Assembly: GCA_014654535.1 (NCBI GenBank)
Contig: BNBA01000028.1
Location: 1 to 60,116, forward strand
Reading direction: 5' to 3'
Length of the DNA: 60,116 nt
From: Xanthomonas boreopolis
GTDB taxonomy: Bacteria > Pseudomonadota > Gammaproteobacteria > Xanthomonadales > Xanthomonadaceae
Shown: piece after piece, positions 39,832 through 51,001 of the stretch
Layout: every line of letters begins with the position of its first letter
Numbering within the stretch: position 1 is the stretch's first letter
The notes under the pieces: generated by a model
Databases searched by the model: none
What the model was told of the DNA's origin: nothing
The model's input: the letters and a program-made list of their open reading frames with translations, nothing else
Translations under genes and position numbers: made by a program

Positions 39832-40647
39832 ATGAAACACCTGCTCGCCCTCGTCCTGCCATGCGCGCTCGCCGCTGCGACGATCCCGCTCGCCCACGCC
39901 GCCGACGGCGACGACCGTTTCCAGCTGCGCCTGGGCGCGATGAACATCGACAACGACAACACGCTGCGCGGCGACACCGAGATCGACGGGCGATCGCTGT
40001 CCGGCTCGGAGGATTTCTCGTTCGGCGGCAAGGAATGGGAGCCGCGCGTGGATGGCCTGTTCCGCATCAGCCAACGCCAGCGCCTGATCTTCGACTACTT
40101 CAAGTACGACAAGGACCGCCGCGAGACGCTCGGCGAGACGGTCAGCTACGGCGGCGTGACGGTGCCGTCGGGCAGCTTCGTCAAGGGCGAGCTGAAGTAC
40201 CAGGTGGCCAGCCTGGTCTACGACTATTCGGTTGTGGACACGCCCCGCGCCAGCCTCGGCCTGCAGATCGGCGCGGAGTGGGCCAAGGTGTCCGCGAAGG
40301 GCTATGCCGACCTCGGCGACCTCTATACCGGCACCTTCGCCGACGAGAAGGAGGACGGCACCGCGCCGGTGGTTGGCCTGCGCTTCACCGCGCATCCGGG
40401 CGAACGCTGGCTGTTCAACATCCAGGGCCAGTACCTCAACACCGACTGGGGCGACTTCGGCGACTACGACGGCGACCTGAGCCGCGCCAACGCGATCGTC
40501 GAGTACCGCTTCACGCCGAACTTCGGCGTGTTCGTCGGCTACGACTGGTTCAAGCTCGACGTCGACCGCAAGGAGGACGCCGTGACGACCATCGGCCTGA
40601 AACAGGAGTTCAAGGGGCCGGTGGCGGGCATCACGCTGGCCTTCTGA
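39832..40647 (+). CDS. Outer-membrane beta-barrel protein, family not named
   Basis: The 271-residue product has a signal peptide (MKHLLALVLPCALAAATIPL ending AHA) and a series of amphipathic beta strands (DRFQLRLGAMNI, RLIFDYFKYDKDR, LFNIQGQYLNTDWG). It ends with a terminal Phe in PVAGITLAF, as needed for outer-membrane insertion. It contains acidic loops (GDFGDYDGDLS; ADEKEDGTA). I cannot name the family; the layout resembles small porin-like or OmpA-barrel-like proteins with no peptidoglycan domain. Confidence 0.8.
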   Translation: MKHLLALVLPCALAAATIPLAHAADGDDRFQLRLGAMNIDNDNTLRGDTEIDGRSLSGSEDFSFGGKEWEPRVDGLFRISQRQRLIFDYFKYDKDRRETLGETVSYGGVTVPSGSFVKGELKYQVASLVYDYSVVDTPRASLGLQIGAEWAKVSAKGYADLGDLYTGTFADEKEDGTAPVVGLRFTAHPGERWLFNIQGQYLNTDWGDFGDYDGDLSRANAIVEYRFTPNFGVFVGYDWFKLDVDRKEDAVTTIGLKQEFKGPVAGITLAF

Positions 40648-40666
40648 ACCGGCGGCGGGGTGCGAA

Positions 40667-40694
40667 GCGGGGCGCCCGGCAGCGGGCGCCCCGC
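40667..40694. terminator. Hairpin between convergent genes
   Basis: A 12-bp stem, GCGGGGCGCCCG / CGGGCGCCCCGC, with a GCAG loop sits between the stop of the barrel protein (40647) and the stop of the DUF6624-like gene (40698). There is no T-tract, so termination strength is uncertain. Confidence 0.5.
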
Positions 40695-40697
40695 GGA

Positions 40698-41389
40698 CTA
40701 CGGATTCGCGGCGGGCGGAGGCATCAGGTGCGTGGCGACGCAGATGTAGTCGGCCAGCGGCATCTCGCCGATCCCGGCGCGCCGTTCGTCGATCCGTTCC
40801 GGTGCCTCCATCGGCTTGGGAACCCACTTCCCGTCCACTGCGAGGAGCTGGCTGCCGTAGCGTTGCGGCTTGCCCTGCGCGGCCAGCACGCGATCGGTCA
40901 GCATCGCGAACTGGCGGGCGTCACCTGTCCGCTGTCGAGCAAAGGCGCCAGCCGCGCCAGCACGTCGGCCTGGAATCCGGGATCGCGGTCCGCGTGCTGC
41001 ACCAGCAGCCACGCGGCAGCCAGGCCGTCCTCCCCCACCCTGGCGACGTCCGGCAGCCCGCCGTGGTCGGCGACGATGCGCTTGATCCTGGAAAGGTTCG
41101 CCGCATCGACCTCGGCCATCCGCTGCACCGCCGCTTGCGACCAATCGCCGTTGCGGGCCTCCTGGTCGATCCGTTCCATGTCCAGCAATTGCCGGCGGAG
41201 TTCCGGCTCGCTCGGCGGCGCGGTTTCCGTGCCGGGGCCTTTGCGCTGCAAGGGATGGCCATGCACGCGGACGAACTCCGCGGTCCCGGGGCATTGGGCG
41301 AGCGCCGCCGCGAGGGCCGGGTCGTCCGCCGGTTGCGCCATGGCCGTGCCCGCCCAGGCCAGGAACGCCATCGCGATCTTCCGTCGCAT
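40698..41389 (-). pseudogene. Frameshifted secreted DUF6624-like protein
   Basis: The N-terminal frame starts at 41389 with a signal peptide (MRRKIAMAFLAWAGTAMAQP) and reads through QADVLARLAPLLDSGQVTP, then ends at a nearby stop (40898). The expected continuation RQFAMLTDRVLAAQGKPQRY, then GSQLLAVDGKWVPKP, lies in the next frame and runs to 40698. Restoring one base to the C-run (GGG on the plus strand at 40916-40918) joins them as GQVTP-RQFAML. The DRV-x5-GKPQ-YG-Q block is typical of DUF6624. This is either a real inactivating mutation or a sequence error in a G-run. Confidence 0.75.
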
Positions 41390-41456
41390 CCGCACCGCTC
41401 CATGCGTGGTCGAAAGCCGATTATGCCCGCGCCGCCCGGGACCGGCACCCCAGGAA

Positions 41457-41487
41457 CGACGACGCCCCGGCAAGCGGGGCGTCGTCG
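41457..41487 (-). terminator. Hairpin after lpdA
   Basis: A perfect 13-bp stem, CGACGACGCCCCG / CGGGGCGTCGTCG, with a 5-base loop begins about 20 bases downstream of the lpdA stop on the minus strand. It probably ends the aceF-lpdA transcript before the DUF6624-like gene. Few T residues follow. Confidence 0.6.
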
Positions 41488-41508
41488 CGTCCGGCGGAAG
41501 CGTTCCGC

Positions 41509-43305
<1,797 letters not shown>

Positions 43306-43404
43306 GGGATTCTCCTCATTGCCCCGCCGCCGGGTCGCGGCGACGGGTATTGCAGCATGTGTAGGGGCGGCGCCAGGCGGCGCCGGAGCGGGCGCGGCGC
43401 CTCG

Positions 43405-45129
43405 TTACAGCAGCACGCGCCGCATGTCGGCCAGCACCTGGCTCAGGTAGGTGGTGAAGCGCGCGGCCAGCGCGCCGTCGATGACGCGATGGTCGTAGCT
43501 CAGCGACAGCGGCAGCATCAGGCGCGGGGCGAACTGCTTGCCGTCCCAGACCGGCTGGATCGAGGACTTGGACACGCCCAGGATCGCCACTTCCGGCGCA
43601 TTGACGATCGGCGTGAACGCGGTGCCGCCGATGCCGCCGAGCGAGCTGATCGAGAAGCAGCCGCCGCTCATGTCGACCGGGCCGAGCTTGCCGTCGCGCG
43701 CCTTCTTGGCCAGCTCGGCGGTCTCCTGCGCGATCTGGTTGACGCCCTTCTTGTCCACGTCACGGATCACCGGCACGACCAGGCCGTTCGGCGTGTCGGC
43801 GGCGAAGCCGATGTGGAAGTACTTCTTGAGCGTGAGGTTCTCGCCGCCCGCGTCGAGCGAGGCGTTGAACTCGGGGAACTGCCTGAGCGCGGCCGCGCTG
43901 GCCTTGATCAGGAACGCCAGCATGGTCAGCTTGACGCCCGACTTGGCCTTCTCGGCTTCCTTGTTGAGCTGCACGCGCAGTTCTTCCAGCTCGGTGATGT
44001 CGGCCTGGTCGAACTGGGTGACGTGCGGGATCATCGCCCAGTTGCGGGCGAGGTTGGCGCCGGAGATCTTCTTGATGCGCGACAGCGGCTGGGTCTCGAC
44101 CTCGCCGAACTTGGCGAAGTCCACCTTCGGCCACGGCAGCAGGTTGAGGCCGCCGCCCGCCGCGGCGGCTCCGCCGGCCGCGGCCGGCACGCGGCCGCTC
44201 AGCGCGGCCTTGACGAACTTCTGCACGTCCTCGCGGGTGATGCGGCCGCCCTTCTCGGTGCCCTTGACCTGGTTCAGGTCGACGCCCAGTTCGCGCGCGA
44301 ACACGCGCACCGCCGGGCTGGCGTACGGGACCTTCGACGGCAGCACGCTGTCGGCGTCGAACGTGACCGGCGGGGTGCTCGGCGCGCCGGCGGACGGCGC
44401 CGCCGCCACCGGGGCGGCCTGCTCCTGCCGGATCTCGCGCTCGGCGAGCCGGTCGGGCTGGGCCGGGTACGCCACCGGCGCGACCTGGGCGCCGGTCTCG
44501 GCGGACGCCACGCCGCGCGTCGGCACCGCGGCGGCGCCCTCGGCCTCGATCAGCGCGACGATGCTGCCCTGCGACAACGCATCGCCGACCTTGACCTTGA
44601 TTTCCTTGACCACGCCGGCCACCGACGAGGGCACTTCCATCGTCGCCTTGTCCGACTCGAGCGTCACCAGGCCCTGGTCCTTGGCGACCGTGTCGCCGAC
44701 CGACACCAGCACCTCGATCACCGGCACGTCGGTGTAGTCGCCGATGTCCGGCACGCGCGCCTCGACCACGCCGCCGGAGGCGGGCTTGGCGGCCTCGGCC
44801 TCGGCCTTCGCCGGCGCAGCCGGGGCCGGCTCGGACTTCGCCGCGGGCGCCGGGGCGGCGGCCTTCGCGGCCGGCTGGGCGCCTTCCTCGGCGGCTTCGA
44901 TCAGCGCCACGACATTGCCCTGCGACAGCGTGTCGCCGACCTTGACCTTGATCTCCTTGACCACGCCGGCCACCGACGAGGGCACTTCCATCGTCGCCTT
45001 GTCGGACTCGAGCGTGACCAGGCTCTGGTCCTTCTTGACCGTGTCGCCGACCGACACCAGCACTTCGATCACCGGAACATCGCTGTAGTCACCGATATCG
45101 GGGACAAGTGCTTCCTTGATTTCGGCCAT
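43405..45129 (-). CDS. aceF: Pyruvate dehydrogenase E2, dihydrolipoamide acetyltransferase
   Basis: The 574-residue protein has two N-terminal lipoyl domains (K44 and K161, both in LESDKATMEVP) joined by Ala/Pro linkers. A peripheral subunit-binding domain follows (YASPAVRVFARELGVDLNQV; GGRITREDVQKFV), then the C-terminal catalytic domain ending SLSYDHRVIDGALAARF, with the His of DHRVIDG as catalytic base. It forms the core of the complex and transfers acetyl groups to CoA. lpdA follows after 99 bases that contain a G+C-rich inverted repeat. Confidence 0.96.
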   Translation of the reverse strand: MAEIKEALVPDIGDYSDVPVIEVLVSVGDTVKKDQSLVTLESDKATMEVPSSVAGVVKEIKVKVGDTLSQGNVVALIEAAEEGAQPAAKAAAPAPAAKSEPAPAAPAKAEAEAAKPASGGVVEARVPDIGDYTDVPVIEVLVSVGDTVAKDQGLVTLESDKATMEVPSSVAGVVKEIKVKVGDALSQGSIVALIEAEGAAAVPTRGVASAETGAQVAPVAYPAQPDRLAEREIRQEQAAPVAAAPSAGAPSTPPVTFDADSVLPSKVPYASPAVRVFARELGVDLNQVKGTEKGGRITREDVQKFVKAALSGRVPAAAGGAAAAGGGLNLLPWPKVDFAKFGEVETQPLSRIKKISGANLARNWAMIPHVTQFDQADITELEELRVQLNKEAEKAKSGVKLTMLAFLIKASAAALRQFPEFNASLDAGGENLTLKKYFHIGFAADTPNGLVVPVIRDVDKKGVNQIAQETAELAKKARDGKLGPVDMSGGCFSISSLGGIGGTAFTPIVNAPEVAILGVSKSSIQPVWDGKQFAPRLMLPLSLSYDHRVIDGALAARFTTYLSQVLADMRRVLL

Positions 45130-45225
45130 TACGGTACTCCGGCAACTGATGGGAAACCCCTATTGTGGCCGGCCGCGGGCGCAGCGCCAACCATTGCCGG
45201 GAAAGCTGCGCAAATGGCATGGCCC

Positions 45226-45996
45226 TCATTCCGTTTTGGCATCGCCGGCATCGCGCGACTTCAGTTCCACGCGCAACAGATCCAGCGGTGCGCCCGAAGG
45301 GAGACGATACGCCAGCGCATTGTCGAGGGCGTCCAGCGCCTGCATGCGCTGGCACAGGCGCAAGGCCAGCGGTTCGAGCCTGCGCGCCTGCGGTTCGACG
45401 ATCTTCTCGATGCGTGCGTCCAGCCCGTCCAGCGAGCGCAACCGCGGTTCGCCGCCGGCCAGCGCGACCTGCACCGCGCCTGCGACGGCATCGCCGATCA
45501 CCTGCGGCAGCAGCTCCTCGACCAGCGAGCCGATCTCGCCGTCGATGTCCACCTCGGTGAACTTGCCGCCGCTGAAGTCCTGGCGCAGGCGCGCGTCGAG
45601 CTTGTCGCGCACCTGCCCGAGCTGGTCGCGGGTCCTGGCGGGATCGCGGCTGAACCCGGCCGCGACCTCGCCGAGCGCGGTCAACGCGATGTCGGCCGCC
45701 TGCCGGCCGACTTCCTGCGCCAGCGGCACGGTCTGGCGCGTCTCGCGCTCGAATGCGGCGACCCGCTCGCCGTCCTCCTTCGACAGCGCCACCCACGCGT
45801 CGTCGACGAACATCCGGCCCTGGCGCATCACGATGCGCCGGGGCGCGCCGTCCTGCTTGATCAGGATCAGGCTGCGATCGTTGAGGGTGAGGTCGTAGTC
45901 GCTTTCGACGTCGCAGCGGACATTGCCGAGGCGGGTGTCGGCGTACAGCGCCGGGCTGGCGAGCAGCAGGGTGGACACGGCAAGGAATCGCAACAT
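45226..45996 (-). CDS. DUF2884 (YggN-like) family periplasmic protein
   Basis: The 256-residue product has a signal peptide (MLRFLAVSTLLLASPALYAD). Blocks like those of the DUF2884 family follow (ESDYDLTLNDRSLILIKQDG; GRMFVDDAWVALSKEDGERV), with helical C-terminal parts (LLPQVIGDAVAGAVQVALAG). The function of the family is unknown. The start ATG at 45994-45996 gives a clean signal sequence; a far longer frame upstream was rejected. It is separate from aceF by 96 bases. Confidence 0.82.
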   Translation of the reverse strand: MLRFLAVSTLLLASPALYADTRLGNVRCDVESDYDLTLNDRSLILIKQDGAPRRIVMRQGRMFVDDAWVALSKEDGERVAAFERETRQTVPLAQEVGRQAADIALTALGEVAAGFSRDPARTRDQLGQVRDKLDARLRQDFSGGKFTEVDIDGEIGSLVEELLPQVIGDAVAGAVQVALAGGEPRLRSLDGLDARIEKIVEPQARRLEPLALRLCQRMQALDALDNALAYRLPSGAPLDLLRVELKSRDAGDAKTE

Positions 45997-46091
45997 GGCA
46001 CGGCTCCGCGTGGTCATTACCCGGCATGTTGCCGGGACCGCCCGCCCGCCGCCCGTGCCGAAGGCGGGCATGACTTCCGGCAGCGCCGCGC

Positions 46092-46616
46092 TCAGCCGCG
46101 CAGGTACGGCAGCAGCGCGCTCCAGGCCCGTTCCAGGCGCGCCAGCGTGAACGCCGCATTGGCCGGACTGGTGGACGGCAGCGCCAGCACCGCCGGCGCG
46201 CGCGGCGACGCCGCCAGCTGCGGTGCGATATGGCGGCGCCACGCCTGCGCCGCGGTCGCGCCATTGCAGGCCACCACCGATATCTCGGGCAACGCGGCCA
46301 GCAGCTCCGGCAGCGGGTTCGGCACGATGCTCGCGCGGTCGATCGACGCATCGAGGCTGCCGTTGCGGACGCATTGCCCGATCACGTCCCACACGCCGAC
46401 GCCGGAACGTTTCAGCGCGGCGATCCTGGCCGGGTAATCCAGCGCCGGATCGAACCGGAGCAGTCGCGCCATCAACGGCCAGAACCGGTTGCGCGGGTGC
46501 GCGTAATAGCGCGATTGCGCCAGCGATTGCGCGCCGGGCATGGAACCGAGCACGAGCACGCGGCAATGCGCGTCGAGCTGCGCTGGCAAGCCTTGGAGGA
46601 GCGTGTTCTTCGTCAC
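46092..46616 (-). CDS. DNA-deoxyinosine glycosylase (uracil-DNA glycosylase superfamily)
   Basis: The protein of about 174 residues has the superfamily motifs: LVLGSMPGAQSL with YYAHPRNRFWPLM (water-activating and pyrimidine-sensing region), and LPSTSPANAAF as the second DNA-intercalating motif. This fits the hypoxanthine-DNA glycosylase (HDG) group, which removes deaminated bases. The GTG at 46616 gives a family-like N-terminus but has no good ribosome site; an ATG at 46724 would add 36 residues that look non-coding. It is divergent from the OmpW-like gene. Confidence 0.8.
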   Translation of the reverse strand: MTKNTLLQGLPAQLDAHCRVLVLGSMPGAQSLAQSRYYAHPRNRFWPLMARLLRFDPALDYPARIAALKRSGVGVWDVIGQCVRNGSLDASIDRASIVPNPLPELLAALPEISVVACNGATAAQAWRRHIAPQLAASPRAPAVLALPSTSPANAAFTLARLERAWSALLPYLRG

Positions 46617-46798
46617 GATGGCTGCATCTGGATGAACATCGGCAATGGCATGGAACCAGCGACGCCGCGGGTTTTCCCGCGAATTGCTGAATGAAAACGA
46701 CGATGTGCCGCTCGGGGTCGGCATCGATTCATATCGGCCGGACTACGGTGTGCCGCGCCCACCTCCACGGGCCTACGAGAAGAAAGAGGAGTCACCTC

Positions 46799-47473
46799 AT
46801 GCGTTCGATTTCCATCCTGAGCCTGGCCACCGTCACTGCCCTCGCCTTTGCGCCTGCCGCGTTCGCGCAGGATACGGCCACCGCGCAACAGGACATCTAC
46901 GGCAACCCGGTCAGCAACGAAACCGCTTCGGGCAAGCACTGGGCCGTCGTCGGCAGCGCCACGATCCTGCAGCCGAAGAGCGATCCGGCCACGGGCGTGA
47001 AGAAGCTCGACGGCGATGTCGCGCCCACGATCAGCGCCAGCTACTTCATCAACGACAACTGGGCGGTCGAATTGTGGGGCGCGGCCGACAAGTTCAACCA
47101 CCGCGTCAAGAGCGACGCCGGCAAGATCGGCACGGTCGAGCAGCAGCCGGTCGCGCTGAGCGCGCAGTACCACTTCGGCCAGGCCGACAACACCTTCCGC
47201 CCGTTCGTCGGCGTGGGCTACTACGAGTCGAAGTTCAGCAACGAGAAGATCGACGCGCTGGCGGGCGCCGACGGCCGGGTCGGCGTGGACAAGGCCAAGG
47301 GCGCGATCGGCACGGTCGGCGTCGACATGAACATCAACTCGACCTGGTTCGCCCGTGCCGATGCGCGCTACATGCACGCGCGCCCGGACGTCACCGTCGG
47401 CGGCGAGGGCACCGGCCAGGACCTGAAGCTGGATCCGTGGACCGTGGGCGTCGGCATCGGCGCGCGGTTCTGA
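46799..47473 (+). CDS. OmpW-family outer-membrane protein
   Basis: The 224-residue product has a signal peptide (MRSISILSLATVTALAFAPA ending AFA) and an eight-stranded barrel: HWAVVGSATILQPKSD, PTISASYFINDNWAVELWG, VALSAQYHFGQ and FRPFVGVGYYESKF. It ends with a terminal Phe in GVGIGARF. The ATG follows AAGAGGAG. OmpW-type proteins form narrow hydrophobic channels in the outer membrane. A strong hairpin terminator follows. Confidence 0.88.
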   Translation: MRSISILSLATVTALAFAPAAFAQDTATAQQDIYGNPVSNETASGKHWAVVGSATILQPKSDPATGVKKLDGDVAPTISASYFINDNWAVELWGAADKFNHRVKSDAGKIGTVEQQPVALSAQYHFGQADNTFRPFVGVGYYESKFSNEKIDALAGADGRVGVDKAKGAIGTVGVDMNINSTWFARADARYMHARPDVTVGGEGTGQDLKLDPWTVGVGIGARF

Positions 47474-47496
47474 CCGCATCGTCCATCGCGATCTCG

Positions 47497-47526
47497 GAAG
47501 AAACGGGCCGCAAGGCCCGTTTCTTC
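47497..47526 (+). terminator. Rho-independent terminator after the OmpW-like gene
   Basis: A perfect 13-bp stem, GAAGAAACGGGCC / GGCCCGTTTCTTC, with a GCAA loop lies 24 bases after the stop codon. The 3' arm is T-rich, and the structure would also serve convergent metQ. Another inverted repeat, GCCCGCATACGGGC, follows around 47586-47599. Confidence 0.75.
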
Positions 47527-47637
47527 TTGGCGGCCCCGGAACGCCCGTTCCACGCCGGGCGCCGCGGTGCGCGCCGGCGCCGGCTGCCCGCATACGGGCA
47601 CGCCTTCCGCGGAGAAAACCGGGTCGCGCGCCCGGGA

Positions 47638-48441
47638 TCAGAACGCCGGCAGCACCGCGCCGTGGTACTTCTGCTCGATGAAGGCCTTCACTTCCGGGCT
47701 GGTCAACGCCTTGGCGAGCTTCTGCACGCGCGGGTCGTCCTTGTTGTCGGCGCGGGCGACCAGGTAGTTCACGTACGGCGAGTCCTTGCTCTCGATCGCC
47801 AGCGCGTCCTGGGTGGGATTGAGGCCGGCATCGAGCGCGTAGTTGGTGTTGATCAGCGCCAGATCGACCTGGTCGAGCACGCGCGGCAGCATCGCCGAGT
47901 CCAGCTCGCGGAACTTCAGGCCCTTGGGGTTCTCGACGATGTCGCGTTGGGTCGACAACGCATTGGCGGGATCCTTCAGTTTGATCAGCCCGGCCTTGTC
48001 GAGCAGGATCAGCGCGCGGCTGTTGTTGCTCGGGTCGTTGGGGATCACCACGTCCGCGCCCTGCGGCAGCTCGGCCAGCGACTTGTAGCGGCGCGAGTAG
48101 GCGCCGAACGGCTCGATGTGCACGCCGACCACGGTCACCAGGTCGCTCTTGCGGTCGCGGTTGTAGGCGTCCAGGTACGGCTCGGTCTGGAAGTAGTTGA
48201 CGTCGATCTGCTTCTGCACCACCTGGTCGTTGGGCTGCACGTAGTCGTTGAACACGTGCACGTCGAGCTTGACGCCCTCCTTTTCCAGCAGCGGCTTGAC
48301 CACGTCGAGGATCTCGGCGTGCGGCACCGCGGTGGCGGCGACGCTGAGCGTGTCGCCCTTGGAGGACGACGCGCCGCCGCAGGCGGACAGCGCCAGCGCG
48401 GAGGCGACCAGCAACAACGGACGGAGCAGGAAGGTCTTCAT
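47638..48441 (-). CDS. metQ: Methionine ABC transporter substrate-binding lipoprotein
   Basis: The 267-residue protein has a lipoprotein signal with lipobox LSAC (Cys21). The NlpA/MetQ fold follows, with VAATAVPHAEILDVVKPLLE, FNDYVQPNDQVVQKQIDVNY and FQTEPYLD, and the ligand-contacting VIPNDPSNNSRALILL. It delivers D- or L-methionine to MetNI. It is the third gene of the operon, 103 bases after metI; the gap contains a dispersed GGGAGCGGTTGAAACCC-type repeat. The start at 48441 gives the signal peptide. Confidence 0.95.
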   Translation of the reverse strand: MKTFLLRPLLLVASALALSACGGASSSKGDTLSVAATAVPHAEILDVVKPLLEKEGVKLDVHVFNDYVQPNDQVVQKQIDVNYFQTEPYLDAYNRDRKSDLVTVVGVHIEPFGAYSRRYKSLAELPQGADVVIPNDPSNNSRALILLDKAGLIKLKDPANALSTQRDIVENPKGLKFRELDSAMLPRVLDQVDLALINTNYALDAGLNPTQDALAIESKDSPYVNYLVARADNKDDPRVQKLAKALTSPEVKAFIEQKYHGAVLPAF

Positions 48442-48544
48442 CGGCGATTCCAAGGGGGGAGAGTGGGAAACCGTAGCAAAACAGACTGCCTGTGGAAGGG
48501 TTTCAACCGCTCCCACGGGCGGATCGACCCGCAGGCGAACCGGC

Positions 48545-49243
48545 TCAACGCCGGCTGTAGTGCGCCACCAGCCGGTCGCCGAGCATCTGCAGCACCTGCA
48601 CCAGCACCAGCAGCAGCACGACCGTGACCAGCGCGACATCCGAGCGCGAGCGCAGGTAGCCCTCGCGGTAGGCGACGTCGCCGAGTCCGCCCGAGCCGAT
48701 CGCGCCGCCCATCGCGGTGAAGCCGATCAGCGCGATCGTGGTCACGGTGGCGCCGGCGATCAGGCCCGGCAGCGCTTCCGGCAGCAGCACCTTGAACACC
48801 AGCTGGCGGGTGGTCGCGCCCATCGCCTGGCTGGCCTCGACCACGCCGCGGTCGACCTCGCGCAGCGCGGTCTCGACCAGCCGCGCGTAGAACGGCGCGG
48901 CGCCGACCACCAGCGGCAGGATCGCGCCGCGCACGCCCAGCGAGGTGCCCATCAGCGCCAGCGTCAGCGGGATCATCGCGATCATCAGGATGATGAAGGG
49001 CACCGAGCGCAGCAGGTTGACCACCAGCGCCAGCACGCCGTGCAGCACCGGGCGGCGGCGCAGCTGCGGCGAACCGCTGAGGAACAGCAGCACGCCCAGC
49101 GGCAGCCCGATCAGCAGGGTCAGGGGCAGCGAACCGGCCAGCATCGACAGGGTGTCGAGCGTGGCGCGGCCGATCTCGCCCCACTTGGCGGCATCGAGGT
49201 TGCGAAAGAAGCCGTCCGCGGCGGCGATCAGCGGGGCGTTCAT
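48545..49243 (-). CDS. metI: Methionine ABC transporter permease
   Basis: The 232-residue permease has five to six membrane segments and the EAA loop in [20 protein letters not shown] and EALPGLIAG, where it contacts MetN. It starts [20 protein letters not shown], a little longer than the E. coli protein. It overlaps metN by 4 bases (ATGA). Confidence 0.95.
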   Translation of the reverse strand: MNAPLIAAADGFFRNLDAAKWGEIGRATLDTLSMLAGSLPLTLLIGLPLGVLLFLSGSPQLRRRPVLHGVLALVVNLLRSVPFIILMIAMIPLTLALMGTSLGVRGAILPLVVGAAPFYARLVETALREVDRGVVEASQAMGATTRQLVFKVLLPEALPGLIAGATVTTIALIGFTAMGGAIGSGGLGDVAYREGYLRSRSDVALVTVVLLLVLVQVLQMLGDRLVAHYSRR

Positions 49244-50247
49244 GCGCGCAATTCCTCCACGTGCACGCCGGCGGCGGCGAACCCCGCCTGCGCCGCGGCG
49301 ATGTCGCCGCCGACCAGCGCGACGGTCAGCTGGCCGTACGGCGTGTCCTTGATGCGGTCGATGCGGCCGGACAGGATGTTGTAGTCCACGCCGGTATCGC
49401 GCGCGATCCGGCCCAGCAGCGGCTGGTAGGTGTCGCCGCCGAGGAAGGTCAGGCGCACGATGCGCCCGGCCACCGCGTCGAAATCGCGGTGCAGTTCGCC
49501 CTCGTCGACGTGCTCGGCCTCGGAAACGAAGCGGCGCGTGGTCGGGTGCTGCGGATGCAGGAACACCTGCGTCACCGGCCCGCTCTCGACCAGGTGGCCG
49601 GCATCGAGCACGGCGACGCGGTCGCAGACGCGGCGGATCACGTCCATCTCGTGGGTGATCAGCACGATCGTCAGGCCCAGCTCGCGGTTGATCTTCGCCA
49701 GCAGCGCCAGCACCGCGGCGGTGGTCTGCGGGTCGAGCGCGCTGGTGGCCTCGTCGCACAGCAGGATCCGCGGACGCGTGGCCAGCGCGCGGGCGATCCC
49801 GACGCGCTGCTTCTGCCCGCCCGACAGCTGCGCCGGGTACTTGCCGGCATGCGCCTGCAGGCCCACGGTGCCCAGCAGCTCGGCCACGCGCGCGTCGATC
49901 TCGGCGCGCGGCGTGCCGGCCAGCTCGAGCGGGAAGGCGACGTTGCCGGCCACGGTGCGCGAGGACAGCAGGTTGAAGTGCTGGAAGATCATGCCGATCC
50001 GCCGGCGCAGCGCGCGCAGACCGTCGCGGTCCAGTGCCGTGGCGTCCTGGCCGTCGATCAGCAGGCGCCCGCCGCTGGGCTCCTCCAGCCGGTTGATCAG
50101 CCGGATCAGCGTGGACTTGCCGGCGCCCGAATGGCCGATGATGCCGAACACCTCGCCGGCCCGGATCTCCAGGTCCAGCGGATGCAGGGCGACGACCTCG
50201 CGGCCGGCGACGGAATAGGACTTGTGCAGGCGCTGGAACTGGATCAC
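49240..50247 (-). CDS. metN: Methionine ABC transporter ATP-binding protein
   Basis: The 335-residue ATPase has Walker [10 protein letters not shown] (38-46), the signature [15 protein letters not shown], Walker [13 protein letters not shown], the switch block LITHEMDV, and a C-terminal NIL regulatory domain (about 260-335, with [20 protein letters not shown]). The NIL domain binds methionine and shuts the transporter when the pool is high, so feedback control at the protein level is expected. No clear MetJ or SAM-riboswitch signal is visible in the 220 bases upstream. Confidence 0.96.
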   Translation of the reverse strand: MIQFQRLHKSYSVAGREVVALHPLDLEIRAGEVFGIIGHSGAGKSTLIRLINRLEEPSGGRLLIDGQDATALDRDGLRALRRRIGMIFQHFNLLSSRTVAGNVAFPLELAGTPRAEIDARVAELLGTVGLQAHAGKYPAQLSGGQKQRVGIARALATRPRILLCDEATSALDPQTTAAVLALLAKINRELGLTIVLITHEMDVIRRVCDRVAVLDAGHLVESGPVTQVFLHPQHPTTRRFVSEAEHVDEGELHRDFDAVAGRIVRLTFLGGDTYQPLLGRIARDTGVDYNILSGRIDRIKDTPYGQLTVALVGGDIAAAQAGFAAAGVHVEELRA

Positions 50248-50466
50248 CGCGCTGGGAACCGGGTCGGGGAACGGGGGGCGTGAAGCCTACCAGCGCAGGG
50301 CCGGCGCCGGGGGCTTCGAAAGGTGGAATCTTATTCCCATTGGTTCTCAGGCGCCCCGCCAGGTCAGGGTCGCGGCCCCGCCGCGGGACCGTGCCCGGCG
50401 GCGGCTTCGTTACGGCGCCCCGGTCCGGCTGCTAGGGTGACGGCCGGCAGACCAGGGGGCAGGACC

Positions 50467-50982
50467 GTGAGCGCGCCAGGACCGGACGGCAAGGACTACG
50501 AGATCAGCCCGCATTGGCTGTGGGCCACGCCGTTGGCGCTGGGGCTGGCGGTGCTGGTGGTGACCGCGCTGATCGTGAAGGGCCGTTATGCCTCGCTGGA
50601 CGATGCCCTGCGCACCACCGGCAAGGTCGTCGCCCTGCGCGAGCGCTGGCTGAACACCCGCGAGGACGGCCTCGTCAAGTACTACTGCCCGCAGGTGGCG
50701 TTCGAAACCGCGCGCGGCCAGCCGGTCCAGTTCGTCGGCGAGGCCTGCTCGACGCAGCGATCGCCCGCGGTCGGTGCCGAGGTCAAGGTCTACTACCGCC
50801 CGGACGCGCCGGAGCAGGCGATCGTCGGCGGGTTCGTCGGTACCTGGGGCACGCCACTGATCTGGGGCGGGCTGGGCCTGCTGTGCACGGCGCTCGGCCT
50901 GTGGCTGGCCGCGCAGGCGATGTCCGCGAAACGCCGGCCGTCGCGCCGCGGCCGCCGTCAACGGAAGCCGGACGGCCGCTGA
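50467..50982 (+). CDS. DUF3592 membrane protein
   Basis: The 171-residue protein has one membrane helix near the N-terminus (WLWATPLALGLAVLVVTALI). A domain of about 90 residues follows with the DUF3592 pattern (RTTGKVVALRERWLNTREDG; YYCPQVAFETARGQPVQFVG; EVKVYYRPDAPEQAIVGGF), then a second helix (PLIWGGLGLLCTALGLWLAA) and a basic tail. The GTG at 50467 follows GGCAGGA. The function is unknown. It is divergent from metN. Confidence 0.8.
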   Translation: MSAPGPDGKDYEISPHWLWATPLALGLAVLVVTALIVKGRYASLDDALRTTGKVVALRERWLNTREDGLVKYYCPQVAFETARGQPVQFVGEACSTQRSPAVGAEVKVYYRPDAPEQAIVGGFVGTWGTPLIWGGLGLLCTALGLWLAAQAMSAKRRPSRRGRRQRKPDGR

Positions 50983-51001
50983 GCTCCGTCGGACCGGCGG
51001 C

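Noticed and set aside
50325-50337. GGAAT-CTT-ATTCC inverted repeat upstream of metN as a Fur or MetJ site
   Set aside because: It is too short, lacks the A+T-rich 19-base Fur pattern and does not resemble tandem MetJ boxes.
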